Assembly: GCA_964580585.1 (NCBI GenBank)
Contig: CAZOKZ010000026.1
Coordinates: 1 to 57,898 of the forward strand
Source: CAZOKZ01 sp964580585
GTDB lineage: Bacteria; Sumerlaeota; Sumerlaeia; SLMS01; JAHLLQ01
Reading direction: 5' to 3'
Length of the DNA stretch: 57,898 nucleotides
Shown: in pieces, positions 17,111 to 26,091 of the stretch
How positions within the stretch are numbered: position 1 is the first letter of the stretch
Layout: the number at the start of each line of letters is the position of its first letter
Position numbers and translations under genes: made by a program
Notes under the pieces: model-generated
Databases searched by the model: none
What the model was told of the DNA's origin: nothing
The model's input: only the letters and a program-made list of their open reading frames with translations

Positions 17111-20100
17111 TCAGAAGATTGTCCAACCTTCCCCGGCATTATCCACGATTTCCTGAACGGGACCGCGCAGATACATATCCGGATAGTCGTCGGTGATCGG
17201 ATGTCCGAACACGCCGAAGTACGAACGTTGAAGCAACTGGACGGTGTATGCCGTGTTGTGGATACCCATGCTGCCGTCTTCCCACAGCATGCGGAAGTTA
17301 TACAGGGCGCGTTTTTGATCGTCGTTCAGGTTGTTGAAGTTGCTGCTGCTCATCGAGATATTGCCGTCGTTGTCCGACGCGCCCGTGTAGTTCGCCAGGA
17401 TACCGGCGCGTAGCATGTCGAACAGACCCGCGACTTCCGTCTGCGTTCCTTCGATCGTTCCGTCACCGTCATAATCGCCTTCAGCCGGGTAATCATACGT
17501 GTCGAGACCGATGTGGCAGGAACCGCATGCGTTCACGGCATTGATGATGTCGCCGCCGTTCTTCTCGGCGCCTTCGGCACGCATGGCATACGTGTGTCCG
17601 CCGACCAAGTCGGTGCCTTCGGGCGATTCAGCCATGTGGCAATGCGCGCAGGAGTCAACGACCACGACGCCGTGTGGCGAGTTGTCGGCGAACGGCAGGC
17701 CAAAGCTCACACCGCTTGAACCCAGAAGAACGTCCGATTGCGGGCCGTGGTGCGCGCCACGCGAACTGGTCAGTGCTTTCACTTCCGGATCGTCGATACG
17801 CGAGTTATGGCAACGTGCGCAAATGCCGCCCGCGCCAGAACCATAAGCCATGGCGCCACTCGGAAGCTGGAAGTCGCCAGCGACGCGTAATTGATGCACT
17901 TCGTCCGAACCGTGCGGATCGTGACAAACCGAGCAGGTAACGCCGTGGTATTCTTCCTTCGGCATTTGCGGGATCGGTTCGTTGTTAACACGAGCAGCAA
18001 TGAAGCCTTCACCCGTATGGCAAACTCGGCAGCTGTCGCTTTCGGCCACGTGACCTTCGCTGAGTTCCGCCGTCACCGGGTGAGAGGAATTGGTCCACTG
18101 GTAGAAGCCCGAGCCAGGCCGTGAAGACTCGTGGCAACGAGCGCACGAAGCGACATCCAGGTTCGCGCCGTCGATGCCCTTGTCGCTCGCCGTCAGGTTG
18201 GCCGGGTGAAGTGAACCGGCGCCGTGGCAGCTTTCGCACTGAATCGAAGCGTGGTCTTGAAGACCGGCTGGCAGTTGCGGGAAGTTATCGACATTGTTCG
18301 TCGCCGCATCGGCCACCAAGTCCACGATGTTCTGTAGATCGTAACCGAGGTTGCTGGCGATGTCGTCGAAGCCATTGTTTACCGCCAGCGGGTTTTGATT
18401 GAAGCCAACCGTGTGGCACTCAAGGCAATAGGTTCCATAGTGGTCGCCGTTTTCGCCACGCAGATGTTTTTGCAGCTTGTCGGCGTGATCCGATGTCAAC
18501 CACTGGTCAAGCACGTTCAGGTCCGGATCGCCATTGTTGCCGCCGTGGCAGAAGCCCGTGCCGCACTGCGGAGCGATTGGGTTCGGGTCAGCGTGCGTAT
18601 CGAACACACCCACGCCAGCCCATTCGGCTGCGTAAATGCGTTGGTCGTACACATCGATGATCTTCGCCGTTGTTTGCGGTGTCAGACGAATCAGGTACGC
18701 GCCCTTAACGTCGGGACGGAACGTGATCGACTCGCCCGTCGTGTCGCTCAGCGTCGCTACCGAGTTCGCTGGCTTGCTCAGGATGCTCCAGGTGTAACCG
18801 GTGACCGATTCGTCCACCTTGTTGGCATGCAGGTAAACCTTCTCGCCGATACCCACATTGCGCAGGCCGGTGGCTGCTTCATCGATCAAGCCCGTCTGGT
18901 CGAGGGCCACATCGCGCGGCGAGGCGCCCATCAAGTTGACCGTCGCCAGGTATTCCGGAACCGGGGTCGGAATCGGAGTGGCTGTCGGGATTGGGGTGGG
19001 CGTCGGAACTGGTGTGGGAACCATCGAAACCTGAACCGGGCCGCGCAGGTCCATGTTCGGGTAATCGTCGAGAATCGTGTGGCCCGTGGCACCGTAGTAT
19101 GAACGCTGCAGAATTTGCACCGTGTACGACGTGTTGTGAATACCAAGGCTGCCATCCACGATCACGAAGTTGAAGTTATACATTGCGCGTTTTTGATCCG
19201 GCGTCAGGTTGGCGAAGTTGCCGCTGCTGATGCTGATCTTGCCCGTCGAGGACGAAACACTCGTGCCCGTCATGTTGGCCAGAATCGCGGCCTGAACGAC
19301 ATCGAGCAAACCGCGGACTTCCGCCTGGATGCCTTCCAAAGTGCCGTCGCCGTCGTAATCGCCGCGCGCTTCGCGGTCATAGGTATCGAGTTCATTGTGG
19401 CATTCGCCGCAGGCGTTCTCAACATTGAGAATGTCGCCACCATTTTTGCTGGGATTCTCGGCACGCATCCGATACGTGTGCTCGCCGACCAATTCTTCGC
19501 CACCTTCGGGCGATTCGGCCATGTGACAGGTCACACACAGATCTTCAACGATGGTCGAGTGCGCTGAATTTCCAACGTAAGGCAAGCCGAAGTCAACGGC
19601 GCCCGCGCCGGCTAACATGTCGCCGACGGTACCGTAGTGGGCACCGCGCGTGCTGGAGGAAGCGGTCGCTTCCGGATCCGAAATGCGCGAGTTGTGGCAA
19701 CGTACGCAGGTGCCGCCCATGCCCGGATCGTGAACTGTCACGCCGGAAGGCAACACAAAGTCGCCCACCACACGCAGTTGGTGCTCGTTCGGAGAACCAT
19801 GCGGATCGTGGCAGGTTGCGCAGGTAACGCTTGAATAATCGTGCGTGGGAAGCTGCGGAATCGGTTGGTTCATGACACGACCATAAACGAAACCTTCACC
19901 CGTGTGGCAAATTCGGCATGTATCGCTATCGGCCACGTGCCCTTCGCTGAGTTCCGCTGTAATCGGGTGGGTGGACGTGTTCCACTGGTAGAAACCCGAA
20001 CCGGGACGTTCGGATTCGTGGCACTGAGCGCAAGCATTCGGGCTCAGGCTGACGCCGCCGATACCGTGGTCTTCTTCGGTGATGTTGCCCATGTGGTTCG

Positions 20101-20926
20101 ATCCCGGACCGTGGCAACTTTCGCACTGAATCGAGGCATGACTTTGAAGTTCAGCCGGAAGCTGGGGCCAATTATCGACGTTGTTGTTGAACGCGTCCGC
20201 GACCAGCGTCGGGATGTTGCTCAAGTCATAGACGATGTCGTCGGCGATATCGTCAAAACCACCATTTACGGCCGTTTCCTTGAAACCAAGGGTGTGACAC
20301 GGCAGGCACGAAGTGCTGAAATAGGCGCTGTTTTGACCGCCCAAATGCTCTTGCAGCGAATTCGAGTGATGGGTGCCCAGCCAGTCATCGACCACGTTCA
20401 GGCGCGGCACGGTACTTTCCGAGTGACAGCATGAATTCCCGCAATGCGGGATCGTGTCGTCCGGTGTTCCATGAGTGTTAAACACTCCGGCTCCAACCCA
20501 CTTGCCGGCATAAACGCGAGCAACCACCGGTTCGGTAGGCTGTACAGATTCGTCGAGAGGCGTCAATTCAACCAGATAAACGCCAGCGACGTCGGGAACC
20601 AAGGTGACGAGTGTGCCATCGGGGGCACTGAGAGCCGCCGCCGATCCACTGGGGACGCCGACGAGCTGCCACGTTGCGCCTCCTAGAGTTATCCCGTGTT
20701 CAGGGTGCGCTTCGAGATAGATTTTCTCGTCAACGCCGATCACAAAAAGACCCGACGCCACTTCGTCAAACACATCGTCGGGAGCCTCGGCCACATCGCG
20801 AGGCGATACGGCGAGGGGTGCTACTTTGGCGATGGGGTCGGCATTTGCCAATCCCAACGGTGCCAGCATTAGAAGCGATAATGCTGCGGTACGGAAGGAA
20901 ATCGAGGAAGTCGGTGAGACTATCAT
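17111..20926 (-). CDS. Octadecahaem c-type cytochrome built from two duplicated nine-haem halves
   Basis: A 1271-residue secreted protein with 18 haem motifs. Residues 30-635 and about 658-1271 are copies of the same unit, joined by a Pro-Thr-rich linker (residues 636-657). Each unit starts with an Ig-like region (SPRDVA...EKxYLxA...YxVELTP / YLIRLTP), then CGxxxCH with four residues between the cysteines, then eight CXXCH in the same order (CLxCHT, CESCHG, CAxCHE, CRxCHT, CxxCHD, CxRCHN, CxxCHM, CGxCHx), then ANxTGxS and ending LRGPVQ. It heads the operon with the receiver and OmcE-like genes. Long secreted carriers of this size are usually outer-surface electron conduits; that placement is inferred. 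Confidence 0.93.
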   Translation of the reverse strand: MIVSPTSSISFRTAALSLLMLAPLGLANADPIAKVAPLAVSPRDVAEAPDDVFDEVASGLFVIGVDEKIYLEAHPEHGITLGGATWQLVGVPSGSAAALSAPDGTLVTLVPDVAGVYLVELTPLDESVQPTEPVVARVYAGKWVGAGVFNTHGTPDDTIPHCGNSCCHSESTVPRLNVVDDWLGTHHSNSLQEHLGGQNSAYFSTSCLPCHTLGFKETAVNGGFDDIADDIVYDLSNIPTLVADAFNNNVDNWPQLPAELQSHASIQCESCHGPGSNHMGNITEEDHGIGGVSLSPNACAQCHESERPGSGFYQWNTSTHPITAELSEGHVADSDTCRICHTGEGFVYGRVMNQPIPQLPTHDYSSVTCATCHDPHGSPNEHQLRVVGDFVLPSGVTVHDPGMGGTCVRCHNSRISDPEATASSSTRGAHYGTVGDMLAGAGAVDFGLPYVGNSAHSTIVEDLCVTCHMAESPEGGEELVGEHTYRMRAENPSKNGGDILNVENACGECHNELDTYDREARGDYDGDGTLEGIQAEVRGLLDVVQAAILANMTGTSVSSSTGKISISSGNFANLTPDQKRAMYNFNFVIVDGSLGIHNTSYTVQILQRSYYGATGHTILDDYPNMDLRGPVQVSMVPTPVPTPTPIPTATPIPTPVPEYLATVNLMGASPRDVALDQTGLIDEAATGLRNVGIGEKVYLHANKVDESVTGYTWSILSKPANSVATLSDTTGESITFRPDVKGAYLIRLTPQTTAKIIDVYDQRIYAAEWAGVGVFDTHADPNPIAPQCGTGFCHGGNNGDPDLNVLDQWLTSDHADKLQKHLRGENGDHYGTYCLECHTVGFNQNPLAVNNGFDDIASNLGYDLQNIVDLVADAATNNVDNFPQLPAGLQDHASIQCESCHGAGSLHPANLTASDKGIDGANLDVASCARCHESSRPGSGFYQWTNSSHPVTAELSEGHVAESDSCRVCHTGEGFIAARVNNEPIPQMPKEEYHGVTCSVCHDPHGSDEVHQLRVAGDFQLPSGAMAYGSGAGGICARCHNSRIDDPEVKALTSSRGAHHGPQSDVLLGSSGVSFGLPFADNSPHGVVVVDSCAHCHMAESPEGTDLVGGHTYAMRAEGAEKNGGDIINAVNACGSCHIGLDTYDYPAEGDYDGDGTIEGTQTEVAGLFDMLRAGILANYTGASDNDGNISMSSSNFNNLNDDQKRALYNFRMLWEDGSMGIHNTAYTVQLLQRSYFGVFGHPITDDYPDMYLRGPVQEIVDNAGEGWTIF

Positions 20927-21157
20927 AACGGTGTCTCCGCTTGGCGGACTGTTTCGTGAGTTCCTTCAAAGCTGGGCACACTGACCCACTGGCAAATCGG
21001 GAATGCACGTATATCTAAGTCCTTAAAGCAAGATTCCACCCGCACAATAAAGTCCGGGAGGAATATTGGCCTAAGTCTTTATTTGTCAATGGTTTGAAAT
21101 AAAAACTGGTGGTTGCTTAACCGTTCAGTCCAGGAATCGAGGCACAGAGTGTGACGT
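20927..21157. other. Regulatory region between the NtrC-family gene and the 18-haem operon
   Basis: No gene. Besides the -24/-12 candidate it holds a direct repeat CTAAGTC(C/T)TT at about 21015 and 21071, and an inverted pair AATAAAG/CTTTATT enclosing 21051-21077. These are possible activator sites upstream of and around the promoter, though none is proven. Confidence 0.35.
21027..21042 (-). promoter_or_regulatory. Candidate sigma-54 (-24/-12) promoter of the 18-haem cytochrome operon
   Basis: On the minus strand the sequence is CGGGTGGAATCTTGCT: GG and TTGCT at exactly the spacing of TGGCAC-N5-TTGCW. The -12 half is perfect; the -24 half keeps only the GG. It lies about 100 nt upstream of the 20926 start and next to an NtrC-type activator gene. 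Confidence 0.4.
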
Positions 21158-22648
21158 TCAAGTCTCTGTTGACGAGGCCGATTGCGGGACATCCGAGGGG
21201 TCACCGTGGCGTTGTGCACGGCGTTCTCGCTGAATCGTTTTCAGATCGATGTTCTGTCGATGGATCATCCGATAAAGCGTTCGGCGATGGCATCCGGCGG
21301 CTTCGGCGGCTTTGGAAATATTAAATTGGTTCTCCGCAAGCAGGTTAATAAGGAATTCCCGCTCGAAATCGCCCAAAACCAGTTCTTTTTTCTCGAAGAA
21401 AGACGTCTCGTGTTGTTCGGGAATTTCGCCGGCGGTGCCCTGAATTTCGGGTGGCAGGTCGGTAAGATGAATTTCCGTCCCATTAGCCATCGTGGCGGAG
21501 TGTTCGATGGCGTTTTGAAGTTCGCGAACATTCCCCGGCCAGGGATGATGGCGAAGCGCATCGAGCGCTTTTGCGTCGAGCGTCATCGCGGGGATATGTT
21601 GTTCCTGGGCAAAGGTGCGCAGAAAGTGGTTTGCCAGAAGCGGAATGTCTTCCGTTCTCTCCCGCAAAGGCGGAAGGCGCAGGGTGATCACATTGAGTCG
21701 ATAATACAGGTCGCTGCGGAAATTTTTGGTGCGAACCTCTTCGGCCAACTCGCGGTTGGTGGCCGCAACGACACGGATATTAACGTCGATCTGATTCCGT
21801 CCACCGATGGGACGGAAAGCTCGTTCCTGGAGCACACGGAGCAGTTTGACTTGCAGTGAAACCGGAATCTCGCCGATTTCATCGAGGAACAAGGTTCCTT
21901 TATGCGCAAATTCCAACAGGCCTTTTTTGTCGCTAACCGCTCCGGTAAAGGAGCCTTTGGTGTAACCAAACAATTCGCTTTCCAGCAGATTTTCTGGGAG
22001 GCTTGCGCAATCGATCGGCACAAAGACTTCATTGCGCCGCTGGCTCAGACTATGGATGGCCCGTGCTACCAACTCCTTGCCCGTGCCGCTTTCTCCCGTG
22101 ACCAACACGTTTACGTCCAGGCGCGCGACCTTGCGCAACCGCTCGAAAAGTTGCTGCATGGCACTGCTGATACCAATAATGCCCAGCGAACCTTCGTTTC
22201 CCATTTCGCCGGGGACAGTCGGTGAAGTCGGAACGCGTTCAATCAGCCGGTTGCTTAATGCTTCCTGGATTTTCTGAAGCAATTCTTCCATCGAAAACGG
22301 TTTGGACAGATAATCCGCTGCATGGAGCTTCATTGCCGAAACGGCATTTTCGACAGAGCCATACGCCGTCACTAAAATGACAGGGATCGATTCGTCCCAC
22401 GCGTGCACTCGCTGGAGGATTTCCATGCCGGAAACTTCAGGCATCATCAGGTCGGTGATGATGATTTCCGGACGGAACTCGGCGAGATTGCGTTCAATGT
22501 CCCCCGGGTCCTCGCACGCCAGGCACTCGTACCCCGCGCGTTTGAGAATCCTCTGGTAATTCTTCAACATTTCCTGCTCGTCGTCGAGCACCAGGACGCG
22601 TGTGATGGAGGGACCGTCTCCCGATCCGTTGACGTTTTGACCCTTCAT
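21158..22648 (-). CDS. NtrC-family sigma-54-dependent response regulator
   Basis: Residues 17-130 are a receiver with VLVLDDEQE, phospho-acceptor Asp in IIITDLMMP, VTAYGS and the Lys in YLSKPF. Residues 150-390 are an AAA+ domain with Walker A GESGTGKE, Walker B TLFLDEIG, the sigma-54 contact loop as GSFTGA (the usual form is GAFTGA) and an arginine-finger region (NFRSDLYYRLNV). A Fis-type helix-turn-helix follows near the C-terminus (NISKAAEAAGCHRRTLYRMI). It should activate sigma-54 promoters when phosphorylated by the kinase encoded just upstream, with which it overlaps by one base (TAATG). Candidate -24/-12 sites in the neighbouring cytochrome promoters support a local regulon. Confidence 0.95.
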   Translation of the reverse strand: MKGQNVNGSGDGPSITRVLVLDDEQEMLKNYQRILKRAGYECLACEDPGDIERNLAEFRPEIIITDLMMPEVSGMEILQRVHAWDESIPVILVTAYGSVENAVSAMKLHAADYLSKPFSMEELLQKIQEALSNRLIERVPTSPTVPGEMGNEGSLGIIGISSAMQQLFERLRKVARLDVNVLVTGESGTGKELVARAIHSLSQRRNEVFVPIDCASLPENLLESELFGYTKGSFTGAVSDKKGLLEFAHKGTLFLDEIGEIPVSLQVKLLRVLQERAFRPIGGRNQIDVNIRVVAATNRELAEEVRTKNFRSDLYYRLNVITLRLPPLRERTEDIPLLANHFLRTFAQEQHIPAMTLDAKALDALRHHPWPGNVRELQNAIEHSATMANGTEIHLTDLPPEIQGTAGEIPEQHETSFFEKKELVLGDFEREFLINLLAENQFNISKAAEAAGCHRRTLYRMIHRQNIDLKTIQRERRAQRHGDPSDVPQSASSTET

Positions 22649-24294
22649 TAGTTGCTTCCTATGGCGGGCAGGTGCAGATACATGGCGGTTCCAACACCAA
22701 CTTCGCTTTCGGCCTTAATGTGACCGTTGTGCGCGCGAAGAATCCGTTGGCAAACTGCCAGTCCCAATCCTGTTCCGCCTTTATTGAGTTTTGTCGTGTG
22801 GAAGGACGAAAAAATGCGTTTTTTTACCTCGGGCGCAATGCCTTCGCCCGTATCCGTCACGGCGATTTGAATTTCTGTCGCATCGTCGGGATTCATCCCA
22901 GACGAAATCGTCAATGTTCCGCCACCTTCCATCGCGTCGCGTGCGTTCAGGATCAGATTCAGAAGCACTTGTTGCATCTGGATCAAGTCCGCCGGGATCG
23001 CGGGAAGGTTGGGGTAAAGATCTACAACGACTTGGATTTTTTTCTCCGACAACGTCTTTTTCACCATTGCCAGACTATCGGTGATCACAGCGTTCATGTG
23101 CACGGGCTTGAACTGAGGCGGTTCAGGCCGCGCCATACGCAGTAAATGGTCGATGATTTGTCGAACACGGTTGGCTTGCTCGTAAATGGTCCCGAGATCT
23201 TCGCTCAGCATTTCCGGCGACATGGTGTCCAATTCCAGGCTGACGATGTCCAGGCGTCCGATAATGATGCCGAGCGGGTTTTTGATTTCGTGGGCGATGC
23301 TGGCGAGCAATTCGCCCATGATCGCCAACTTGTCCGCCTGCTGCATGCGGTGTTGAACGTCCAAATCTTCCTGAAACTTTAACTGAAGCAGCGAAATCAG
23401 ACGGTTGAAGTTCTCCGAAATACGAACCATCGGATCGGGCGATGCTTCCGCGAAAACCGAGCAACGGCTACATGCTTCAAACCGGCTGACCAAATCCGTT
23501 GCCCCATCGTCACCCACGCGAGGCAACTGGGCGATCTCCCAGCAACGCGCACGTTGGGTGTTATCGCCACTCGGACAATCGGGACCTCGGTCCGGACAGT
23601 CGCCCTGGCAGTCGTCTAAATGAATATTGGGCAAACGAAGCGAGGAAAAATCGATCCCTTGCTGCAGGCGTTGGACCACATCGTGGAGGAGATCCTCGAT
23701 GTTCTGATCCAATTGGTGAAGGCGATTGGCGTCCTCGTCGGGAGCATCGACGGTTTCGGTTTCCTCGATTACCAAAATTCCGTGAGGGGTGAGAATGGGC
23801 CAGGCGGTAACGCGCCACGTATGGAATTCTGGGCGAGGTGCATCCGGGGACTGCGACGGAGTGGTGTACAACCTAACCGAGCGTGGGGCGCCCGCCATGA
23901 CACGCGTGACCGGCCAGCGGTCCAGCTCTCCCTGGAGTTCGGGCATGGTGCCGTCGGCGCGGCTCGAACCCGGGAACCGCAATTGGTCCGGGGAATCGTC
24001 CGGCCGATTGCACCAGATCACCTCCCAGGACGAATCGATCATCCGAACCCGGCGAGGTTGAGCCTCCAGATAAAGACGGAGTGGATGGGGAATTTCTCCC
24101 CGCAAACCCAGGGGTCCACCCCCATGATGAGCTTCGCCCGGATGACCCGTGCCGTGATGCTCGGAACCCGGATGTCCCACAGACGGTCGGCTCGCACCAG
24201 GATGACCGGCGCCAGGATGAGCAATGTGCTGATGTGGATGAGCGGCCACCGGGCGTTTTCCTTTATCATCGGGCGAGTGTGTCATCTTGGTCAC
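22648..24294 (-). CDS. Soluble sensor histidine kinase with His-rich N-terminus and Cys-cluster (two-CW-like) sensor region
   Basis: The C-terminal half is a standard kinase: H-box SIAHEIKNPLG (His near residue 340), N-box LILNARDAMEGGG, G1 DTGEGIAP, G2 GGTGLGL. No membrane segment is visible. The N-terminus has about 15 His in GHPG-type repeats. A cysteine cluster near residues 230-300 contains DDCQGDCPD, DCPSG, RARCWEI and EACSRCSVF, resembling CW-E...C..C modules that may bind metal or an Fe-S cluster. A redox- or metal-sensing role is inferred from these. The GTG start at 24294 has GGAAAG 6 nt upstream; ATG at 24285 is an alternative. It follows the ImcH-like gene by about 48 nt. Confidence 0.9.
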   Translation of the reverse strand: MTKMTHSPDDKGKRPVAAHPHQHIAHPGAGHPGASRPSVGHPGSEHHGTGHPGEAHHGGGPLGLRGEIPHPLRLYLEAQPRRVRMIDSSWEVIWCNRPDDSPDQLRFPGSSRADGTMPELQGELDRWPVTRVMAGAPRSVRLYTTPSQSPDAPRPEFHTWRVTAWPILTPHGILVIEETETVDAPDEDANRLHQLDQNIEDLLHDVVQRLQQGIDFSSLRLPNIHLDDCQGDCPDRGPDCPSGDNTQRARCWEIAQLPRVGDDGATDLVSRFEACSRCSVFAEASPDPMVRISENFNRLISLLQLKFQEDLDVQHRMQQADKLAIMGELLASIAHEIKNPLGIIIGRLDIVSLELDTMSPEMLSEDLGTIYEQANRVRQIIDHLLRMARPEPPQFKPVHMNAVITDSLAMVKKTLSEKKIQVVVDLYPNLPAIPADLIQMQQVLLNLILNARDAMEGGGTLTISSGMNPDDATEIQIAVTDTGEGIAPEVKKRIFSSFHTTKLNKGGTGLGLAVCQRILRAHNGHIKAESEVGVGTAMYLHLPAIGSN

Positions 24295-24342
24295 AGTTAG
24301 CTTTCCAGGCAAGAGTAGCTTTTCCCGAGCGTTCGTTTTTAC

Positions 24343-25908
24343 TCAGGAGTCGTGATTTTGCGCGACCCCTTCAATCTCTGTCTCAATTCCATGGCAATCC
24401 GTGCAACTGCGCCCCAACCAGATATCGCCCATGTTGCGGGGGTGTTTGAACGGAGCGGCATGATATTGAGCGGGTGCATGAGCGTCCTGCCCCTCGGCCT
24501 GGTCGATCATATCGTGACAAAGATTACAGTCGGCTGAAATCGTCGTGCCCGTGGCTTCTTCATGCTTGTCGTCATGACAACGGAAGCATCCGGGAAACTC
24601 GAAATGCCCAAGGTGGTTGGGGTATTGACGCCAGTCCACTTTTTGTTCCGGGAAGAAATTGCGCTGATAGACTTCCTGCAGCCAGGAGATGTTATTTTCC
24701 ACCAACTCGCGACCTTTTTCGCCCACCATGCGGCTTTCGTAGTTCTCGCGCAACTTCGAGTCGATGGCTTCGAGCGCTTCGGGAGTCGATTCGTAGGTTT
24801 CTTCGAGAAGTTGGCTTGCCAGACGACGAATGTAGGGGAGCGAGGAGTCGAGCAATCCCGCTTCGAGCGCGGAATCGACGAGTTGCCGGGGCGATTTGTA
24901 GATATGCGAGGGGCGGTTGTGACAGTCGATGCAGTCCATCTCGCGGATTTCTGCGGCGGGCGGATCCTTTTCGGTGAAATCCGCAGAACGGAACACGCGC
25001 GGAGCGCCATCATCGACGGTGACTTCTACCCAAGGAATGTCCAGGCGATCTTCATCCGACGCCCAGTAGCGTACCTTGACGTTTGAATTAATGTGCCAGT
25101 GAATGCCGTGACCTTGTCCGACCTCGGGTTCACCACCGCCAACCTTCATTAAGAGATTATACCGCATGGGCGTGTTGGATTGATCGGGCGAGAAGTGCCA
25201 GAATTCGCGTTCTTTCGAGCTGGAAAACTTGCCGGGCCAGTGGCATTCCTCGCAGGTGTCGCGAGCGGGACGCAAATTGTGGACGGGCGTATCGATGGGC
25301 AGTTCATAGCTGTCGGTGGCCACGGCCCAGACCTGGCGCAAACCCGACATTTTCGATTTCACGTACCAGTCGGCGCCGGAACCAATGTGACACTCGACGC
25401 ACAGAACGCGCGCGTGCGGCGAATGTTGATAGGCTGTGTATTCGGGTTTCATCACATGGTGACAAACAAGACCGCAAAATTCCTGAGACTCGGTGTAATG
25501 GTAAGATTGATAAACGCCCACCGCTGAAATGGTGAAGAAAACCGTGAGCATCGAAATGCCAAGAAGCACTCGTTGGCGTTGCCACTTAAGGTTAAGGTCA
25601 ACGGTCGGCAGAACCGGGTATTGGCCGGGATCGCGACGGTGGCGGCGGCGCCATTCCACCAGAATCCCCAACAAAATCAGACCGATACCGCTCATCAGCA
25701 CGCCCGGCATCAACAGGTAGGTCACTACGCTGTTGTACGGATTTTCCGCGTGAAAAATGATATCCGCTGTCACCAGTACTGCCAGAATCACAAAGCCGAC
25801 AAGCGTTACGCCCCAACCTGCGAGGCTGATCATATTGCGGGAAAGGGGGGGCGGAGTGGCGGGCTTTGCGGCTTCCAGTTCGTCTTTTTCTGGCGCGTCG
25901 TTCGACAT
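24343..25908 (-). CDS. ImcH-like heptahaem NapC/NirT-family inner-membrane quinol dehydrogenase
   Basis: The 521-residue protein has three N-terminal hydrophobic helices (about 25-50, 60-85 and 108-130). The NapC/NirT signature follows: QEFCGLVCHHVMKPEYTAYQHSPHARVLCVECHIGSG, with the first haem motif having three residues between the cysteines. Five further CXXCH occur (CEECH, CIDCH, CFRCH, CNLCH, CTDCH), seven in all. Geobacter ImcH is also a seven-haem NapC/NirT-type protein required for respiration to high-potential acceptors. The start at 25908 (MSNDAPEKDE) is preferred; longer frames to 26034 add a hydrophilic leader without a ribosome site. It is first in an operon with the kinase and sigma-54 activator. 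Confidence 0.9.
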   Translation of the reverse strand: MSNDAPEKDELEAAKPATPPPLSRNMISLAGWGVTLVGFVILAVLVTADIIFHAENPYNSVVTYLLMPGVLMSGIGLILLGILVEWRRRHRRDPGQYPVLPTVDLNLKWQRQRVLLGISMLTVFFTISAVGVYQSYHYTESQEFCGLVCHHVMKPEYTAYQHSPHARVLCVECHIGSGADWYVKSKMSGLRQVWAVATDSYELPIDTPVHNLRPARDTCEECHWPGKFSSSKEREFWHFSPDQSNTPMRYNLLMKVGGGEPEVGQGHGIHWHINSNVKVRYWASDEDRLDIPWVEVTVDDGAPRVFRSADFTEKDPPAAEIREMDCIDCHNRPSHIYKSPRQLVDSALEAGLLDSSLPYIRRLASQLLEETYESTPEALEAIDSKLRENYESRMVGEKGRELVENNISWLQEVYQRNFFPEQKVDWRQYPNHLGHFEFPGCFRCHDDKHEEATGTTISADCNLCHDMIDQAEGQDAHAPAQYHAAPFKHPRNMGDIWLGRSCTDCHGIETEIEGVAQNHDS

Positions 25909-25940
25909 GGGCACCGTTACCTTCGGGATAAATGTCACCA

Positions 25941-25956
25941 TGGACAGAGGCTTGCT
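25941..25956 (+). promoter_or_regulatory. Candidate sigma-54 promoter for the 11-haem cytochrome gene
   Basis: TGGACAGAGGCTTGCT: TGG at -24 and TTGCT at -12 with the exact sigma-54 spacing. It reads toward the gene starting at 26092, with a leader of about 120 nt. Confidence 0.4.
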
Positions 25957-26005
25957 ACTTATTCCATGGACTGGAACCGTGCGATGCGCGGTGTCACCAT
26001 TTATC

Positions 26006-26021
26006 AGCAAGAAGGGTTCCC
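26006..26021 (-). promoter_or_regulatory. Candidate sigma-54 promoter of the ImcH-like / kinase / activator operon
   Basis: On the minus strand the sequence is GGGAACCCTTCTTGCT, four of six matches to TGGCAC and a perfect TTGCT at the right spacing. It lies about 100 nt upstream of the 25908 start. If real, the activator would control its own operon. Confidence 0.45.
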
Positions 26022-26091
26022 CCGTTGCCAACACAACTGATCCATAGGCTCCCGGCGTGCGGAGCGAAGCGAACCCTCGGTGGGTTTTCCC

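Larger units (their letters stand above)
25909..26091. other. Divergent regulatory region between the ImcH-like operon and the 11-haem gene
   Basis: It carries two face-to-face -24/-12 candidates and a direct repeat TGTCACCAT at 25933-25941 and 25992-26000 (59 bp apart). The repeat could be a regulator site. Confidence 0.35.

Noticed and set aside
18395..19102. 235-codon plus-strand open frame
   Set aside because: Antisense to the 18-haem cytochrome, which accounts for the frame.
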